This document shows, in pieces, positions 8,308-17,212 of a DNA stretch of 43,161 nucleotides. The notes below the pieces were generated by a model. That model was given only the letters and a program-made list of their open reading frames with translations, searched no databases and was not told the origin of the DNA. The position numbers and the translations under genes were made by a program. The stretch comes from Lachnospiraceae bacterium (GTDB lineage Bacteria; Bacillota; Clostridia; Lachnospirales; Lachnospiraceae). Location: contig CASJPF010000031.1 in the NCBI GenBank assembly GCA_949383255.1, positions 1 through 43,161 on the forward strand, in the 5' to 3' direction. Every line of letters starts with the position of its first letter. Within the stretch, counting starts at the first letter, position 1.

Positions 8308-8470
8308 TAGAGCGTGTTTGGAAAATCATTCCTGTCATCTATACACCCCACTTTGCGTGATATTTAGTCAAATTCAGTCGACGTAGCCCGCTATGCCTTC
8401 TTCATTTGGCACAAATCTCTCACAAACTGTGATGCATATCCGACAGAAAGCATTTTTCAAACACGCTCTA
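8308..8470. mobile_element. MITE-like element, 163 bp with 19-bp terminal inverted repeats
   Basis: The ends TAGAGCGTGTTTGGAAAAT (8308-8326) and ATTTTTCAAACACGCTCTA (8452-8470) are inverted repeats with one mismatch. The inverted match extends inward over a GTC/GAC pair. The outermost TA may be the target duplication. There is no coding capacity, so it must rely on a transposase elsewhere. Confidence 0.75.
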
Positions 8471-8794
8471 GCACAATTGGTTAAGCTAAGAAATTTTCCA
8501 AACTATGGTCTTGTAAAAGTTTGAGAATAAAAGAAAAACGCAGAAGAACTCATATCTATTTTCAGCCTGTTTTTTTGGAATTTTGTCTTAACTAAGTGAT
8601 ATTGTGTGAACAGTAACTGAATAGAAACACTAATATACAATAAAATAAAGAAATATATGTAAATATTTTCATGAAAGTATTATACTAACTATATGGACCT
8701 TGTGTTTGGAATTTCGCGCCCTGTTGGATTAGGAATTGTAAATTAATAAGTTAATTCGTTGAGCTGGTTAATTTAATTTTTTATAATCAGTATA

Positions 8795-8822
8795 TTGTAT
8801 TTTTAGCATATTTATATATAAT
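8795..8822 (+). promoter_or_regulatory. Candidate promoter of hflX
   Basis: TTGTAT (8795-8800) and TATAAT (8817-8822) are spaced by 16 bases. The implied 5' leader is about 250 nt. Confidence 0.5.
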
Positions 8823-8912
8823 GTATTGATTACACATAGTAGTAATACGCCTTGCTGTTTGGTCGAACCTTAATGTGGCGAAAGCATTTATTCTAAGCTA
8901 TGGAATATCTCA

Positions 8913-8950
8913 ACTAAATATTAATTTACAAATCAATATTTAGTATTTTT
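8913..8950 (+). terminator. Intrinsic terminator inside the hflX leader (possible attenuator)
   Basis: ACTAAATATT (8913-8922) and AATATTTAGT (8935-8944) form a perfect 10-bp stem followed by ATTTTT. It lies 130 bases before the hflX start codon, after the candidate promoter. Confidence 0.6.
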
Positions 8951-9080
8951 ATGCACACGGGTGTCAAAATGAAATTTTTGACTTGTATTTTTAAAGACGT
9001 ATTCTGCGCAATTACTGTGATGTTATTTTTTTACAATTTCTTAGGAATGATTACTGATAGTTTACAGGTGGGAGGTATAT

Positions 9081-10355
9081 ATGGACAAAGTATTAATTGT
9101 AGGTATGAATCTTGTGACAAACCAAAAGAGACAGAATTTTGAGCTTGCTATGAATGAGATGGTGAGTTTGGTAGAGGCATGTAATATGGAACCAGTGGGG
9201 CGTGTGGAGCAGAATATGGAAAGCGCCAATGCTGCCACTTATATTGGTGCAGGCAAAGTACAGGAAGTACGTGAGATGGTGAAAGCTCTTGAGGCGCATA
9301 TGGTGGTGTTTGACAATGGATTATCTCCAATTCAACTTCGAAATCTTAGTAGAGAATTAGGCTGTGCAGTGATGGATAGAACAACTTTAATTCTGGAAAT
9401 CTTTTCTGCGCGGGCAAAGACAAGGGAAGCAAAGTTGCAGGTTGAGGTGGCAAGGCTACAATACATGCTGCCAAGACTGGTTGGGCTTCATGACGCTCTG
9501 TCGAGGCAAGGTGGCGCCAGCGGTGCGATGAGTAATAAAGGAGCTGGTGAGAAAAAGCTAGAGTTGGACAGGCGGAAACTAGAGCAACGCCTTACAACAA
9601 TGCGGCGGGAGTTGGAGAATATTGTAGAGGAGCGAAAAACACAGCGCAAAAAAAGAGCGGAATCGGGTATTCCTAGAGTTGCTCTAGTAGGATATACAAA
9701 TGCTGGAAAATCAACTATCATGAACGCTATGCTATCCGCATATGCTAAAGATGAAGAAAAGAAAGTCTATGAGGAGGATATGCTGTTTGCCACACTTGAT
9801 ACAACGGTTAGAAGAATTGCGCCCACGGATAAAAATGCTTTTTTGCTATCAGATACCGTGGGGTTTATCTCTAATTTGCCACATAATTTAGTGAAGGCAT
9901 TTCGCTCCACATTGGAGGAAGTTCGAGAGGCAGATTTGCTTGTGCAGGTAATTGATTATTCTGATGAAAACTATATGGAGCATATTCGAGTGACAGAGGA
10001 CACTTTGAAGGACCTTGGCGCAGAAAAAATTCCTATGATTTATGCGTTCAATAAGGCAGATTTGTGTGGAATGGGAGAATTTGCGGCAGTGCAAGGGGAG
10101 GACAGACTGTATTTGTCTGCGAAATCGTGTAGCGGGATAGAGACATTGACTGCGCTTATCACAGGCAAACTGTCCGCAGGTTATCAGGATTGTTCCTTTA
10201 TCATTCCATATGAGCGGGGGGATTTAGTGTCTTATTTTAACAACAATGCTGTTGTATATTGTACAGAGTATCGTGAGAATGGTGTATATATGGAGACAAA
10301 TGTAAGTCGTGTTGACGCGGCACGATATGAACAGTTTTGGGTAAAACAGCAATAA
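9081..10355 (+). CDS. hflX: GTPase HflX (ribosome-associated)
   Basis: HflX binds 50S and 70S ribosomes and rescues or splits stalled ones after heat or antibiotic stress. The first 190 residues form the HflX-specific nucleotide-binding domain, with the YIGAGKVQEV and VVFDNGLSPIQLRNL signatures. A coiled linker follows (about 155-195). The GTPase domain has G1 GYTNAGKS at 204-211, G3 DTVGF and G4 NKAD. The C-terminal part is short and variable, as usual. GGAGG lies six bases before the ATG. The gene is preceded by a long leader with a terminator, and a large inverted repeat follows it, so it is probably monocistronic. Confidence 0.95.
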   Translation: MDKVLIVGMNLVTNQKRQNFELAMNEMVSLVEACNMEPVGRVEQNMESANAATYIGAGKVQEVREMVKALEAHMVVFDNGLSPIQLRNLSRELGCAVMDRTTLILEIFSARAKTREAKLQVEVARLQYMLPRLVGLHDALSRQGGASGAMSNKGAGEKKLELDRRKLEQRLTTMRRELENIVEERKTQRKKRAESGIPRVALVGYTNAGKSTIMNAMLSAYAKDEEKKVYEEDMLFATLDTTVRRIAPTDKNAFLLSDTVGFISNLPHNLVKAFRSTLEEVREADLLVQVIDYSDENYMEHIRVTEDTLKDLGAEKIPMIYAFNKADLCGMGEFAAVQGEDRLYLSAKSCSGIETLTALITGKLSAGYQDCSFIIPYERGDLVSYFNNNAVVYCTEYRENGVYMETNVSRVDAARYEQFWVKQQ

Positions 10356-10388
10356 AAAAGAAAATTCACTTTGGCGAATGTTAACAAT

Positions 10389-10429
10389 TTATTTATATTT
10401 TTAACATAATAATATGTTAATATAAATAA
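10389..10429. repeat. Long AT-rich inverted repeat between hflX and the DUF3810 gene
   Basis: TTATTTATA plus TTAACATA pair with TATGTTAA plus TATAAATAA around an ATAA loop, leaving a three-T bulge. No T-run follows. It could be an operator or a weak bidirectional terminator. Confidence 0.6.
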
Positions 10430-10466
10430 CAAGTTGTAGATAAAGGCATTTGCCGGAGGGAAAAAT

Positions 10467-11666
10467 ATGGAAAAAGATGAGAAAAATACGAATCGAAGAG
10501 TCAAAGTGCACAAAATTATGTTTGCTGTTGGAGTGGGAGGTGTTGTAGGACTCAATATTGCGTCGTGGAGAAGTGTGGCATTCAGCGACTGGTATATCAA
10601 AAATATTTTTCCTGTCTGGCTGAATACTTATGCGCGTCTCACAAGTAAAATACCATTTAGTATCGGTGAAATTATGCTGATTCTAGCTGTAGGAATTACC
10701 TTGTTTGGCATTGGTTTTGGGATATTAAATCTTAGCTGCAAACGAAAATTTCAGAAGATAGTTAGCAGTTTTGGTAAATTTTATGCATGGACTGTGTTGT
10801 GCGTATGTTATGTGATGACTTTCAATTGCTTTATTTTGTATCATAGTTCCAGTTTTGCTGAAAAATATCTAGTGGATGAAACTGTGTCAGATAGAATGGT
10901 CGTTAGCAATTCAAATCATGCAGTGACACAGACAACAAGCGAAAAGAAATACACAAAGAGAGAGCTGGCAATTTTAAGAGATTATATTGTTGAAAAATGT
11001 AATGAGCTGGAAAAACGAATTGTTCATGATGACAGTGGAGATGCTTATTATGATGGGGATTTAGTTGAAGCTTCGCGGCAGGCAATGATGAAACTTGGAG
11101 AAGAATACGACCAGTTGGCGGGATTTTATGTTACACCAAAGTATCTAAGTTTTTCTGAATTTTTTAGCCAGCAGTACATAATGGGTTACTACTTTCCATT
11201 TTCTATGGAAGCAAATATTAATTCTGTAATGTATATCACAAATGTAGCGCCAACAATTTGCCATGAGCTTGCGCATACAAAGGGTTTTATCTATGAAGAT
11301 GATGCAAATATGATTGGCTTTTTGGCTTGTATCCATTCTGACGATCCATTCTTGCAATATTGCGGATATTTAAGTGTACTCAGTTATGTCAATAGTGATT
11401 TTTATGAGGCAATTGGAAAGAACCAGAGTACCTATAGAAGACATGTAAGAATCAGTGATAGGGTGGCAGAAGATAATATTTTTCTGTCAAAGGAAGAATG
11501 GCAGACTGTGGAGAAAAAAGCAGTAGTAAAGACGTCTACTGTAAAAAAAGTTTCTAATACACTGATGGATGTGACATTAAAGTTAAATGGTGTGGAGGAA
11601 GGAGTGCTTCAATATAATAATGTTGTGGGCTTGCTTTTGACATACTATGATGGAGAACTGTATTAA
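10467..11666 (+). CDS. DUF3810 membrane protein with a zincin-like HELAH motif
   Basis: The product has three membrane segments near the N-terminus (about 16-34, 66-88 and 106-125), then a large extracytoplasmic domain. That domain contains CHELAHTKGF (HELAH at 266-270) and a downstream acidic stretch, YEDDANMIGF. HExxH is the metal-binding motif of zincin metalloproteases, which fits the DUF3810 family; activity of the family is not well characterised, so a membrane-anchored protease role is inference. The gene has GGAGGG before the ATG and is followed by a hairpin and a DUF2974 gene on the same strand. Confidence 0.85.
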   Translation: MEKDEKNTNRRVKVHKIMFAVGVGGVVGLNIASWRSVAFSDWYIKNIFPVWLNTYARLTSKIPFSIGEIMLILAVGITLFGIGFGILNLSCKRKFQKIVSSFGKFYAWTVLCVCYVMTFNCFILYHSSSFAEKYLVDETVSDRMVVSNSNHAVTQTTSEKKYTKRELAILRDYIVEKCNELEKRIVHDDSGDAYYDGDLVEASRQAMMKLGEEYDQLAGFYVTPKYLSFSEFFSQQYIMGYYFPFSMEANINSVMYITNVAPTICHELAHTKGFIYEDDANMIGFLACIHSDDPFLQYCGYLSVLSYVNSDFYEAIGKNQSTYRRHVRISDRVAEDNIFLSKEEWQTVEKKAVVKTSTVKKVSNTLMDVTLKLNGVEEGVLQYNNVVGLLLTYYDGELY

Positions 11667-11670
11667 AAAG

Positions 11671-11701
11671 ATACCAGCGCCTTATTTGTAGGCGCTGGTA
11701 T
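11671..11701. terminator. 11-bp hairpin between the DUF3810 and DUF2974 genes
   Basis: ATACCAGCGCC (11671-11681) pairs perfectly with GGCGCTGGTAT (11691-11701). On the plus strand it is followed by the next ribosome binding site and not by Ts; on the minus strand CTTTTT follows. It may end or attenuate read-through into the next gene, or act in the minus direction. Confidence 0.6.
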
Positions 11702-11715
11702 TGTGGAGGATTGTT

Positions 11716-12876
11716 ATGGGAGATATTATTTCATATGTTTATGAATTTGGCGGTTTTACCTTTACGGAAAAACCTTTTTGTGAGATAGATGGGCTTGTGT
11801 TTTCCCATCTTTCTTATTTTATTTTTGATGGGATTGTTCCAAGAATTGATGAGAATATGCCAGCTATTATGCTGTGTGATGTGGCGCAGCGAATGGACTG
11901 GCATCATTTTATATCCGTCAAGTGGGAGCTAGAAAAGAATCGGGAGCTTTTTTATAAAGTGGCATTTTCGCGTAGATACCGAAATACCAAAGCAAATTTT
12001 TTGGTGGAGGAGATGAACGCAGACGAAGGAGTACAGTTTTGTGCAGTAACTTTCTTGCTAGGAAATGGTGATACATTTTTATCGTTTCGGGGAACAGATG
12101 ATGCGCTGATTGGCTGGAAAGAGGATTTTTATATGGCGTATCGCACGCCGGTGGGCGCACAGCTAAGAAGTACAGAGTATGTGCATCAAGTGGCAAAGCT
12201 TCTCGCCAGAAAAAGGAATCTTAGATTTTATCTAGGAGGGCATTCTAAGGGCGGTAATCTGGCAATGTACGCGGCAATGACTTGCGAGGAAAGTGTGAAA
12301 CATAGAATTGGCAAAATCTACAATATGGACGGACCAGGATTTCGACCAGATTTTATGCAGACATTAGACTATGATGGCGTGAAGGACAAGCTTTTAAAGA
12401 TTGTACCGGACGAATCTTTTGTGGGAATGTTAATGGAACAGAAAGAGGATTATGAACTGATTAAAAGCACAGAAATTGGTGTGCAGCAGCATATTTGTTT
12501 CTCTTGGTGTGTTGAGGGGGACCATTTTGAGCGCTCGGAGGTTTCGCAGCCAAAGCGAAAAGAACTTTATGACCGCATTAACAACTGGATTTTTGCGTTG
12601 GGAGTAGAGCAAGTTGGCGATTTTATTGAAAGTCTTTTTAAATTGATAGAAATTACAGAGGCAAAGACATTGACAGATTTGAAGAATGTTAAGGGTGGGG
12701 AGTTTGCCAGAAGACTGCATACAATTATGCAGGAGTATTCCGCGATGAATGAGGAGACAAAACGTGTGTTTTGGGAAATTGGTGGATTTATGATAGAAGT
12801 CCTTGCAAAAGACCGACAGGAGCGAATGGGACGGTGGAAAACCTTTGATAAAATTCGGCAGCGAATAGAACATTAA
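11716..12876 (+). CDS. DUF2974 (Mbeg1-like) alpha/beta-hydrolase
   Basis: The product belongs to the DUF2974 group of lipase-like alpha/beta hydrolases. The oxyanion-region motif FRGTDD and the nucleophile elbow GGHSKGG are visible; Ser177 is the likely nucleophile. An acidic NMDGPGF motif and a later His-containing segment (WCVEGDHF) could complete the triad. The substrate is unknown; other class-3-like lipases act on acyl esters. The start was placed at 11716, which has GGAGG six bases upstream, and not at the in-frame TTG at 11701. At 386 aa it is full length. It has no signal peptide and is probably cytosolic. Confidence 0.85.
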   Translation: MGDIISYVYEFGGFTFTEKPFCEIDGLVFSHLSYFIFDGIVPRIDENMPAIMLCDVAQRMDWHHFISVKWELEKNRELFYKVAFSRRYRNTKANFLVEEMNADEGVQFCAVTFLLGNGDTFLSFRGTDDALIGWKEDFYMAYRTPVGAQLRSTEYVHQVAKLLARKRNLRFYLGGHSKGGNLAMYAAMTCEESVKHRIGKIYNMDGPGFRPDFMQTLDYDGVKDKLLKIVPDESFVGMLMEQKEDYELIKSTEIGVQQHICFSWCVEGDHFERSEVSQPKRKELYDRINNWIFALGVEQVGDFIESLFKLIEITEAKTLTDLKNVKGGEFARRLHTIMQEYSAMNEETKRVFWEIGGFMIEVLAKDRQERMGRWKTFDKIRQRIEH

Positions 12877-12951
12877 AGCGCGAATGTAACTGTTTTCATA
12901 AAAGTGAGGCATAAAAGTGAAAAATAGACCATAAAAGTATACAAAATATAG

Positions 12952-12980
12952 TTGACTTATTGGCAAAAAGGATTTAAAAT
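12952..12980 (+). promoter_or_regulatory. Promoter of the hexuronate catabolic operon
   Basis: TTGACT (12952-12957) and TAAAAT (12975-12980) are spaced by 17 bases. The predicted start falls in the palindrome at 12987-13000. Confidence 0.8.
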
Positions 12981-12986
12981 GCATAT

Positions 12987-13000
12987 TGTAAGCACTTACA
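12987..13000 (+). promoter_or_regulatory. cre-like operator at the uxaB transcription start
   Basis: TGTAAGCACTTACA has TGTAAG and CTTACA as perfect inverted halves. It matches the CcpA cre consensus TGWAARCGYTWNCW at all but the central G. Its place over the start site fits repression, by CcpA or by a LacI-family hexuronate regulator. Confidence 0.6.
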
Positions 13001-13052
13001 AAAAAGTTGTGCTGTACAGAACAGCCAATAAAAAATAATAGGAGATAATAGT

Positions 13053-14516
13053 ATGGAATTATTAAATGCGGCAAAGACCGAAAAAAAACAAAGACCTATT
13101 AAAGTACTTCAGTTTGGCGAGGGAAACTTCTTACGTGCATTTGTTGACTATTTTATTGACATCGCAAATGAAGCTGGAAAGTTTGATGGCGACATTGTAT
13201 TGGTGAAACCAATTGATGGCGCTGGAATCCTAAATATGTTCCACGATCAGGATTGCCAGTATACGGTATGCCTTAGAGGAATTGTTGACGGGGAACCAAA
13301 AGTGATTAAGAGAGTTGTGACAAGTGTCGCAGATGTGGTGGATGCCTATGATGAGTATGCGAAATACAGTGCATATGCTACATTGGATTCCCTGAGATAT
13401 ATTGTATCGAACACAACAGAAGCAGGGATTGTTTTTGATGATTCCGACAAATTTGAATATGAACCGCCAAAAACATATCCGGGTAAGCTCTGTAAATTCC
13501 TTTATACAAGATATACGCATTTTCATGGTGCAGCAGACAAAGGACTTGTAATTCTACCGGTAGAATTGATAGATGACAATGGAATTCATCTAAAAGAGTG
13601 TGTTGTCCAGTTTGCAAAGCTTTGGAATCTTGAGGAAGGATTTCTTACTTGGCTGAATGATGCATGTGTCTTTACATCAACTTTGGTTGACCGCATTGTT
13701 ACAGGATACCCAAGAGATGACGCAGAGGCGCTCTGGGAAGAATTTGGTTACAGAGATAATATTGTGGTGACGGCAGAACCATTTGGCCTGTGGGTGATTG
13801 AGAGTGAGAAAGATATTAGCAAGGAATTTCCGCTTCCAGATGCAGGCTGCCCTGTAATTTTTACAGACAATCAGAAGCCTTATAAACAGAGAAAAGTTCG
13901 TATTTTAAACGGCGCACATACTTCTTTTGTCCTTGCTTCTTATCTGGCTGGAAATGACTATGTAAAAGAGTCTATGGAAGATGCAATAATTGGCGACTTT
14001 ATGCATAAAACCATCTATGATGAAGTGATTCCAACGCTGGATTTGCCAAAACAGGATTTGCTTGACTTTGCAGAGGCGGTGGACGGAAGGTTTAGAAATC
14101 CATACATTAAACATGCATTACTTTCTATTTCATTAAACTCAGTGTCTAAGTGGCGGGCAAGATGTATGCCTTCCTTGCTTGGCTATGTGGAGAGAAAAGG
14201 AGAATTGCCAAAGCATCTGACTTTTTCTATCGCTGCTTTGATGGCATTTTATACAGGAAATGAGATTCGTGAGAAAGCATTGATAGGTCACAGAGATGGT
14301 CAGGAATACAATATTATGGATGATATGGCAGTTTTGGAATTTTTTGCTGCAAACAGCGCAAAACCTTCCGAGGAGTTTGTACAGGCATATCTGAGCAATG
14401 TGGATTTTCATGGTCAGGATTTGACACAGGTAGCGGGACTTACAGATGCAGTGACCGCTTATCTCGAAGACATCAGGACACTTGGTATGCGAAAGGCAAT
14501 TGAGAAGAATTTTTAA
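13053..14516 (+). CDS. uxaB: Tagaturonate reductase (altronate oxidoreductase)
   Basis: The enzyme reduces D-tagaturonate to D-altronate with NADH in galacturonate breakdown. The N-terminal Rossmann domain shows KVLQFGEGNFLRAFVD, typical of the mannitol dehydrogenase/UxaB family. The C-terminal mannitol-dehydrogenase-type helical domain contains KVRILNGAHTS, where the lysine and the NGAH motif are catalytic in the family. The length (487 aa) matches UxaB and not the shorter fructuronate reductase variants. GGAG lies before the ATG. It is the first gene of the operon, with uxaA 24 bases downstream. Confidence 0.93.
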   Translation: MELLNAAKTEKKQRPIKVLQFGEGNFLRAFVDYFIDIANEAGKFDGDIVLVKPIDGAGILNMFHDQDCQYTVCLRGIVDGEPKVIKRVVTSVADVVDAYDEYAKYSAYATLDSLRYIVSNTTEAGIVFDDSDKFEYEPPKTYPGKLCKFLYTRYTHFHGAADKGLVILPVELIDDNGIHLKECVVQFAKLWNLEEGFLTWLNDACVFTSTLVDRIVTGYPRDDAEALWEEFGYRDNIVVTAEPFGLWVIESEKDISKEFPLPDAGCPVIFTDNQKPYKQRKVRILNGAHTSFVLASYLAGNDYVKESMEDAIIGDFMHKTIYDEVIPTLDLPKQDLLDFAEAVDGRFRNPYIKHALLSISLNSVSKWRARCMPSLLGYVERKGELPKHLTFSIAALMAFYTGNEIREKALIGHRDGQEYNIMDDMAVLEFFAANSAKPSEEFVQAYLSNVDFHGQDLTQVAGLTDAVTAYLEDIRTLGMRKAIEKNF

Positions 14517-14540
14517 TATTTTAAAATAAGGGAATAGAAC

Positions 14541-16022
14541 ATGGCAAATTTTATAAAAATTAATGAAAATGATAATGTAGCTGTGGCGTTGGAAGTGCTT
14601 CCAGCAAACACTACAGTGCGCGTGGGTGACGCAGAAGTGACAACAACCGCGGAAATTCCAGCAGGACATAAATTTGCGCTTGTGGATATTGCAGAGGGCA
14701 CTCCAGTGGTCAAATATGGTTTTCGCATTGGAAATACAACTTCTGCTGTAAAAAAAGGCGATTGGATTCATACGCATAATTTAAAGACAGGACTAGGCGA
14801 TTTGCTGGATTACAGTTATGAGCCAGAACTTGCCGAGGAAAAAGTTACCGAAGATGTTACTTTTATGGGATATAATCGTGAAAACGGCAAGGTTGGCGTA
14901 AGAAATGAAATTTGGATTATCCCTACAGTTGGTTGCGTGAACAATGTGGCAAGCAAGATTGCAGCGCTTTCGCAAGGGCTTGTGCAAGAAAATATTGAGG
15001 CAGTGTGTGCTTTTCCCCATCCATATGGATGTTCTCAGATGGGAGACGATCAGGAACATACAAGACAGATTCTTGCAAATTTAATTCAGCACCCCAATGC
15101 AGGCGGTGTGCTGGTGCTTGGACTTGGCTGTGAAAACAGTAACATTGATGTATTAAAAGAGTATTTGGGAGAGATAAATCCTGACAGGGTGAAATTTCTG
15201 GTGGCACAGGAAAGTGATGATGAGATTGCTGAGGGTGTCGAGATTGTAAAGGGGCTTGCAAAGTATGCCGCATCGTTCAATAGGGAGCCAATCAGTGTTT
15301 CTAAGCTTGTTATTGGCATGAAATGCGGCGGTAGTGATGGATTCTCAGGGATTACAGCAAATCCTACTGTGGGGCGTTTTTCTGACATTCTTATTAGTAA
15401 GAAAGGAACAACGATTCTCACGGAAGTTCCAGAAATGTTTGGTGCGGAGACGATTCTTATGAATCGCTGCGCGAATGAGGAATTGTTTCACAAGACAGTT
15501 GACTTAATTAATGATTTTAAGAATTATTTTAAAAGCCATAATCAAACAATCTACGAGAACCCTTCACCGGGCAACAAAAAAGGTGGTATTTCTACATTAG
15601 AAGATAAGTCGCTTGGCTGTACACAAAAGTCAGGGACCGCGATTGTAAAGGGTGTGCTTGCTTATGGGGAGACTGTAAAGACTCCAGGGCTGAATCTATT
15701 AAGTGCACCTGGAAATGACCTTGTGGCAGCGACAGCACTTGCAGCAAGTGGTGCACATATTGTGCTGTTTACAACAGGGCGTGGCACCCCGTTTGCATGT
15801 CCAGTGCCAACAATGAAAATTTCAAGCAACTCAAACCTTGCGGGCAAAAAAGACAATTGGATTGATTTTAATGCTGGGGTTGTTGCAGAGGGAGAATGTT
15901 TGGACGTGACAGGGCAGCGGTTGTTTGATGGGGTTGTGGCAGTTGCTTCTGGCAAGGAAGTGAAAAGCGAACTTGCAGGATTTCATGATATGGCAATTTT
16001 TAAGCAGGGTGTAACACTGTAA
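14541..16022 (+). CDS. uxaA: Altronate dehydratase
   Basis: The enzyme dehydrates D-altronate to 2-keto-3-deoxygluconate (KDG) and is metal dependent in the family. Residues 1-95 form the SAF domain (ENDNVAVAL, THNLKTGLGD). The rest is the UxaA catalytic domain, starting at MGYNRENGKVGVRNEIWIIP, with conserved Cys/His residues in PHPYGCSQ and GLGCENSN and a further MKCGGSDGFSG motif. In this organism the two regions are one chain, as in E. coli UxaA. The ribosome binding site is weak (AGGGAA). A hairpin separates it from kdgK. Confidence 0.95.
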   Translation: MANFIKINENDNVAVALEVLPANTTVRVGDAEVTTTAEIPAGHKFALVDIAEGTPVVKYGFRIGNTTSAVKKGDWIHTHNLKTGLGDLLDYSYEPELAEEKVTEDVTFMGYNRENGKVGVRNEIWIIPTVGCVNNVASKIAALSQGLVQENIEAVCAFPHPYGCSQMGDDQEHTRQILANLIQHPNAGGVLVLGLGCENSNIDVLKEYLGEINPDRVKFLVAQESDDEIAEGVEIVKGLAKYAASFNREPISVSKLVIGMKCGGSDGFSGITANPTVGRFSDILISKKGTTILTEVPEMFGAETILMNRCANEELFHKTVDLINDFKNYFKSHNQTIYENPSPGNKKGGISTLEDKSLGCTQKSGTAIVKGVLAYGETVKTPGLNLLSAPGNDLVAATALAASGAHIVLFTTGRGTPFACPVPTMKISSNSNLAGKKDNWIDFNAGVVAEGECLDVTGQRLFDGVVAVASGKEVKSELAGFHDMAIFKQGVTL

Positions 16023-16037
16023 CAATTGTATTTTCAA

Positions 16038-16066
16038 GTAACAGGTCAGCTTGTCTGAACTGTTAC
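16038..16066 (+). promoter_or_regulatory. Intercistronic hairpin between uxaA and kdgK
   Basis: GTAACAG...TCAG pairs with CTGA...CTGTTAC, with one mismatch. No strong T-run follows, so it is more likely an mRNA processing or stability element or a leaky terminator. Confidence 0.55.
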
Positions 16067-16128
16067 ATTTTCAAGGGTTTTGATTAGGCAGCCTTTGAGG
16101 ACAATAAATAAATGGAGGAATGATAATC

Positions 16129-17163
16129 ATGGCAAAAAAAGTAGTAACAATGGGAGAGATTATGTTAAGACTCTCTACACCAAACAACGAGAAGTTTATT
16201 CAGGCAGACGAGTTTGACATCAACTATGGAGGCGGTGAGGCAAATGTGGCTGTGTCGCTGGCAAATTATGGACACAATGCAAGCTTTGTGACAGCAGTTC
16301 CTGACAATGAGCTGGGAGAGTGCGCGATTGCTGCGCTGAGAAAGTATGGTGTGGGAACACAGGACATTGCAAAGTGCGGGGAGCGTCTAGGGATTTACTA
16401 TCTGGAATCTGGCTCTGCAATGAGACCTTCCAAGGTTGTGTATGACAGAGCACACTCATCAATCTCTACCGCAACTGTAGCGGACTTTGACTTCGACAAG
16501 ATTTTTGAGGGAGTTGATTGGTTCCATTTTACAGGAATTACACCAGCAGTATCTGATTCGGCGGCGGTGCTGACAGAGGAAGCTTTAAAGGCAGCGAAAA
16601 AACATGGCGTAAAGGTATCTGTGGATTTGAATTTTAGAAAGAAATTATGGTCTTCGGAAAAGGCGCAGAAAATTATGAAAAATCTGATGCAATATGTTGA
16701 TGTTTGCATTGGAAATGAAGAAGATGCAGAGCTTGTATTAGGATATAAGCCAGGCAATACAGATGTGACAAGTGGAGACCTTGAGCTTGCGGGTTATAAG
16801 TCTATTTTTGAGCAGATGGTAGCAGATTACAACTTTGAGTACTGTATTTCTTCTCTTAGAGTAAGTCATTCCGCATCTGACAATGGCTGGTCTGCATGTA
16901 TCTATTCCAGAGATACAAAAGAGTTTTATCATTCAAAAGAATACAGTATTCATCCAATTGTAGACCGTGTTGGCGGCGGCGATTCCTTTGCGGGCGGCGT
17001 GATTTGTGGATTGCTAGATGGCAAGGATTTTAAGGCTGCATTGGAATTTGGTGTGGCGGCATCTGCACTGAAACACACAATTCCTGGAGATTTTAACTTG
17101 GTGTCAAGAAAAGAAGTGGAAACACTTGCAGGCGGTGATGCTTCAGGGCGTGTACAGCGCTAA
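16129..17163 (+). CDS. kdgK: 2-dehydro-3-deoxygluconokinase (PfkB family)
   Basis: The enzyme phosphorylates KDG to KDPG with ATP. It is a PfkB/ribokinase-family sugar kinase: the N-terminal GGGEANVAVSLA motif binds the sugar, and the C-terminal signature VDRVGGGDSFAGGVI carries the catalytic aspartate at about residue 284. The upstream in-frame ATG at 16120 lies only one base after GGAGGA, so the ATG at 16129 (ten bases after the site) was chosen, giving 344 aa. Its neighbours supply the substrate (UxaA) and use the product (Eda), which supports KDG over other sugars. Confidence 0.92.
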   Translation: MAKKVVTMGEIMLRLSTPNNEKFIQADEFDINYGGGEANVAVSLANYGHNASFVTAVPDNELGECAIAALRKYGVGTQDIAKCGERLGIYYLESGSAMRPSKVVYDRAHSSISTATVADFDFDKIFEGVDWFHFTGITPAVSDSAAVLTEEALKAAKKHGVKVSVDLNFRKKLWSSEKAQKIMKNLMQYVDVCIGNEEDAELVLGYKPGNTDVTSGDLELAGYKSIFEQMVADYNFEYCISSLRVSHSASDNGWSACIYSRDTKEFYHSKEYSIHPIVDRVGGGDSFAGGVICGLLDGKDFKAALEFGVAASALKHTIPGDFNLVSRKEVETLAGGDASGRVQR

Positions 17164-17212
17164 CAATAAAATAATGTTATTTTAAATTCACTTAAATTTA
17201 GGAGGAAAGAAT

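Larger units (their letters stand above)
8471..9080 (+). promoter_or_regulatory. Long non-coding leader region upstream of hflX
   Basis: About 600 bp precede the hflX ATG without a convincing gene. The stretch holds an AT-rich inverted repeat followed by six Ts (about 8736-8780), a promoter at 8795-8822 and an intrinsic terminator at 8913-8950. An ORF at 8951-9142 runs into hflX in another frame and lacks a ribosome binding site. In Firmicutes, hflX-type ribosome-rescue genes are often controlled by leader attenuation; the layout fits that, but no clear leader peptide was found. Confidence 0.5.

Noticed and set aside
8951..9142. 63-aa hydrophobic ORF just before hflX
   Set aside because: It has no ribosome binding site, starts in the terminator tail and overlaps hflX in another frame. 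A leader-peptide role could not be supported.
12430..13074. Minus-strand ORF of 214 aa at the end of the DUF2974 gene
   Set aside because: It overlaps a well-supported gene and the uxaB promoter, and has no ribosome binding site or recognisable motif.
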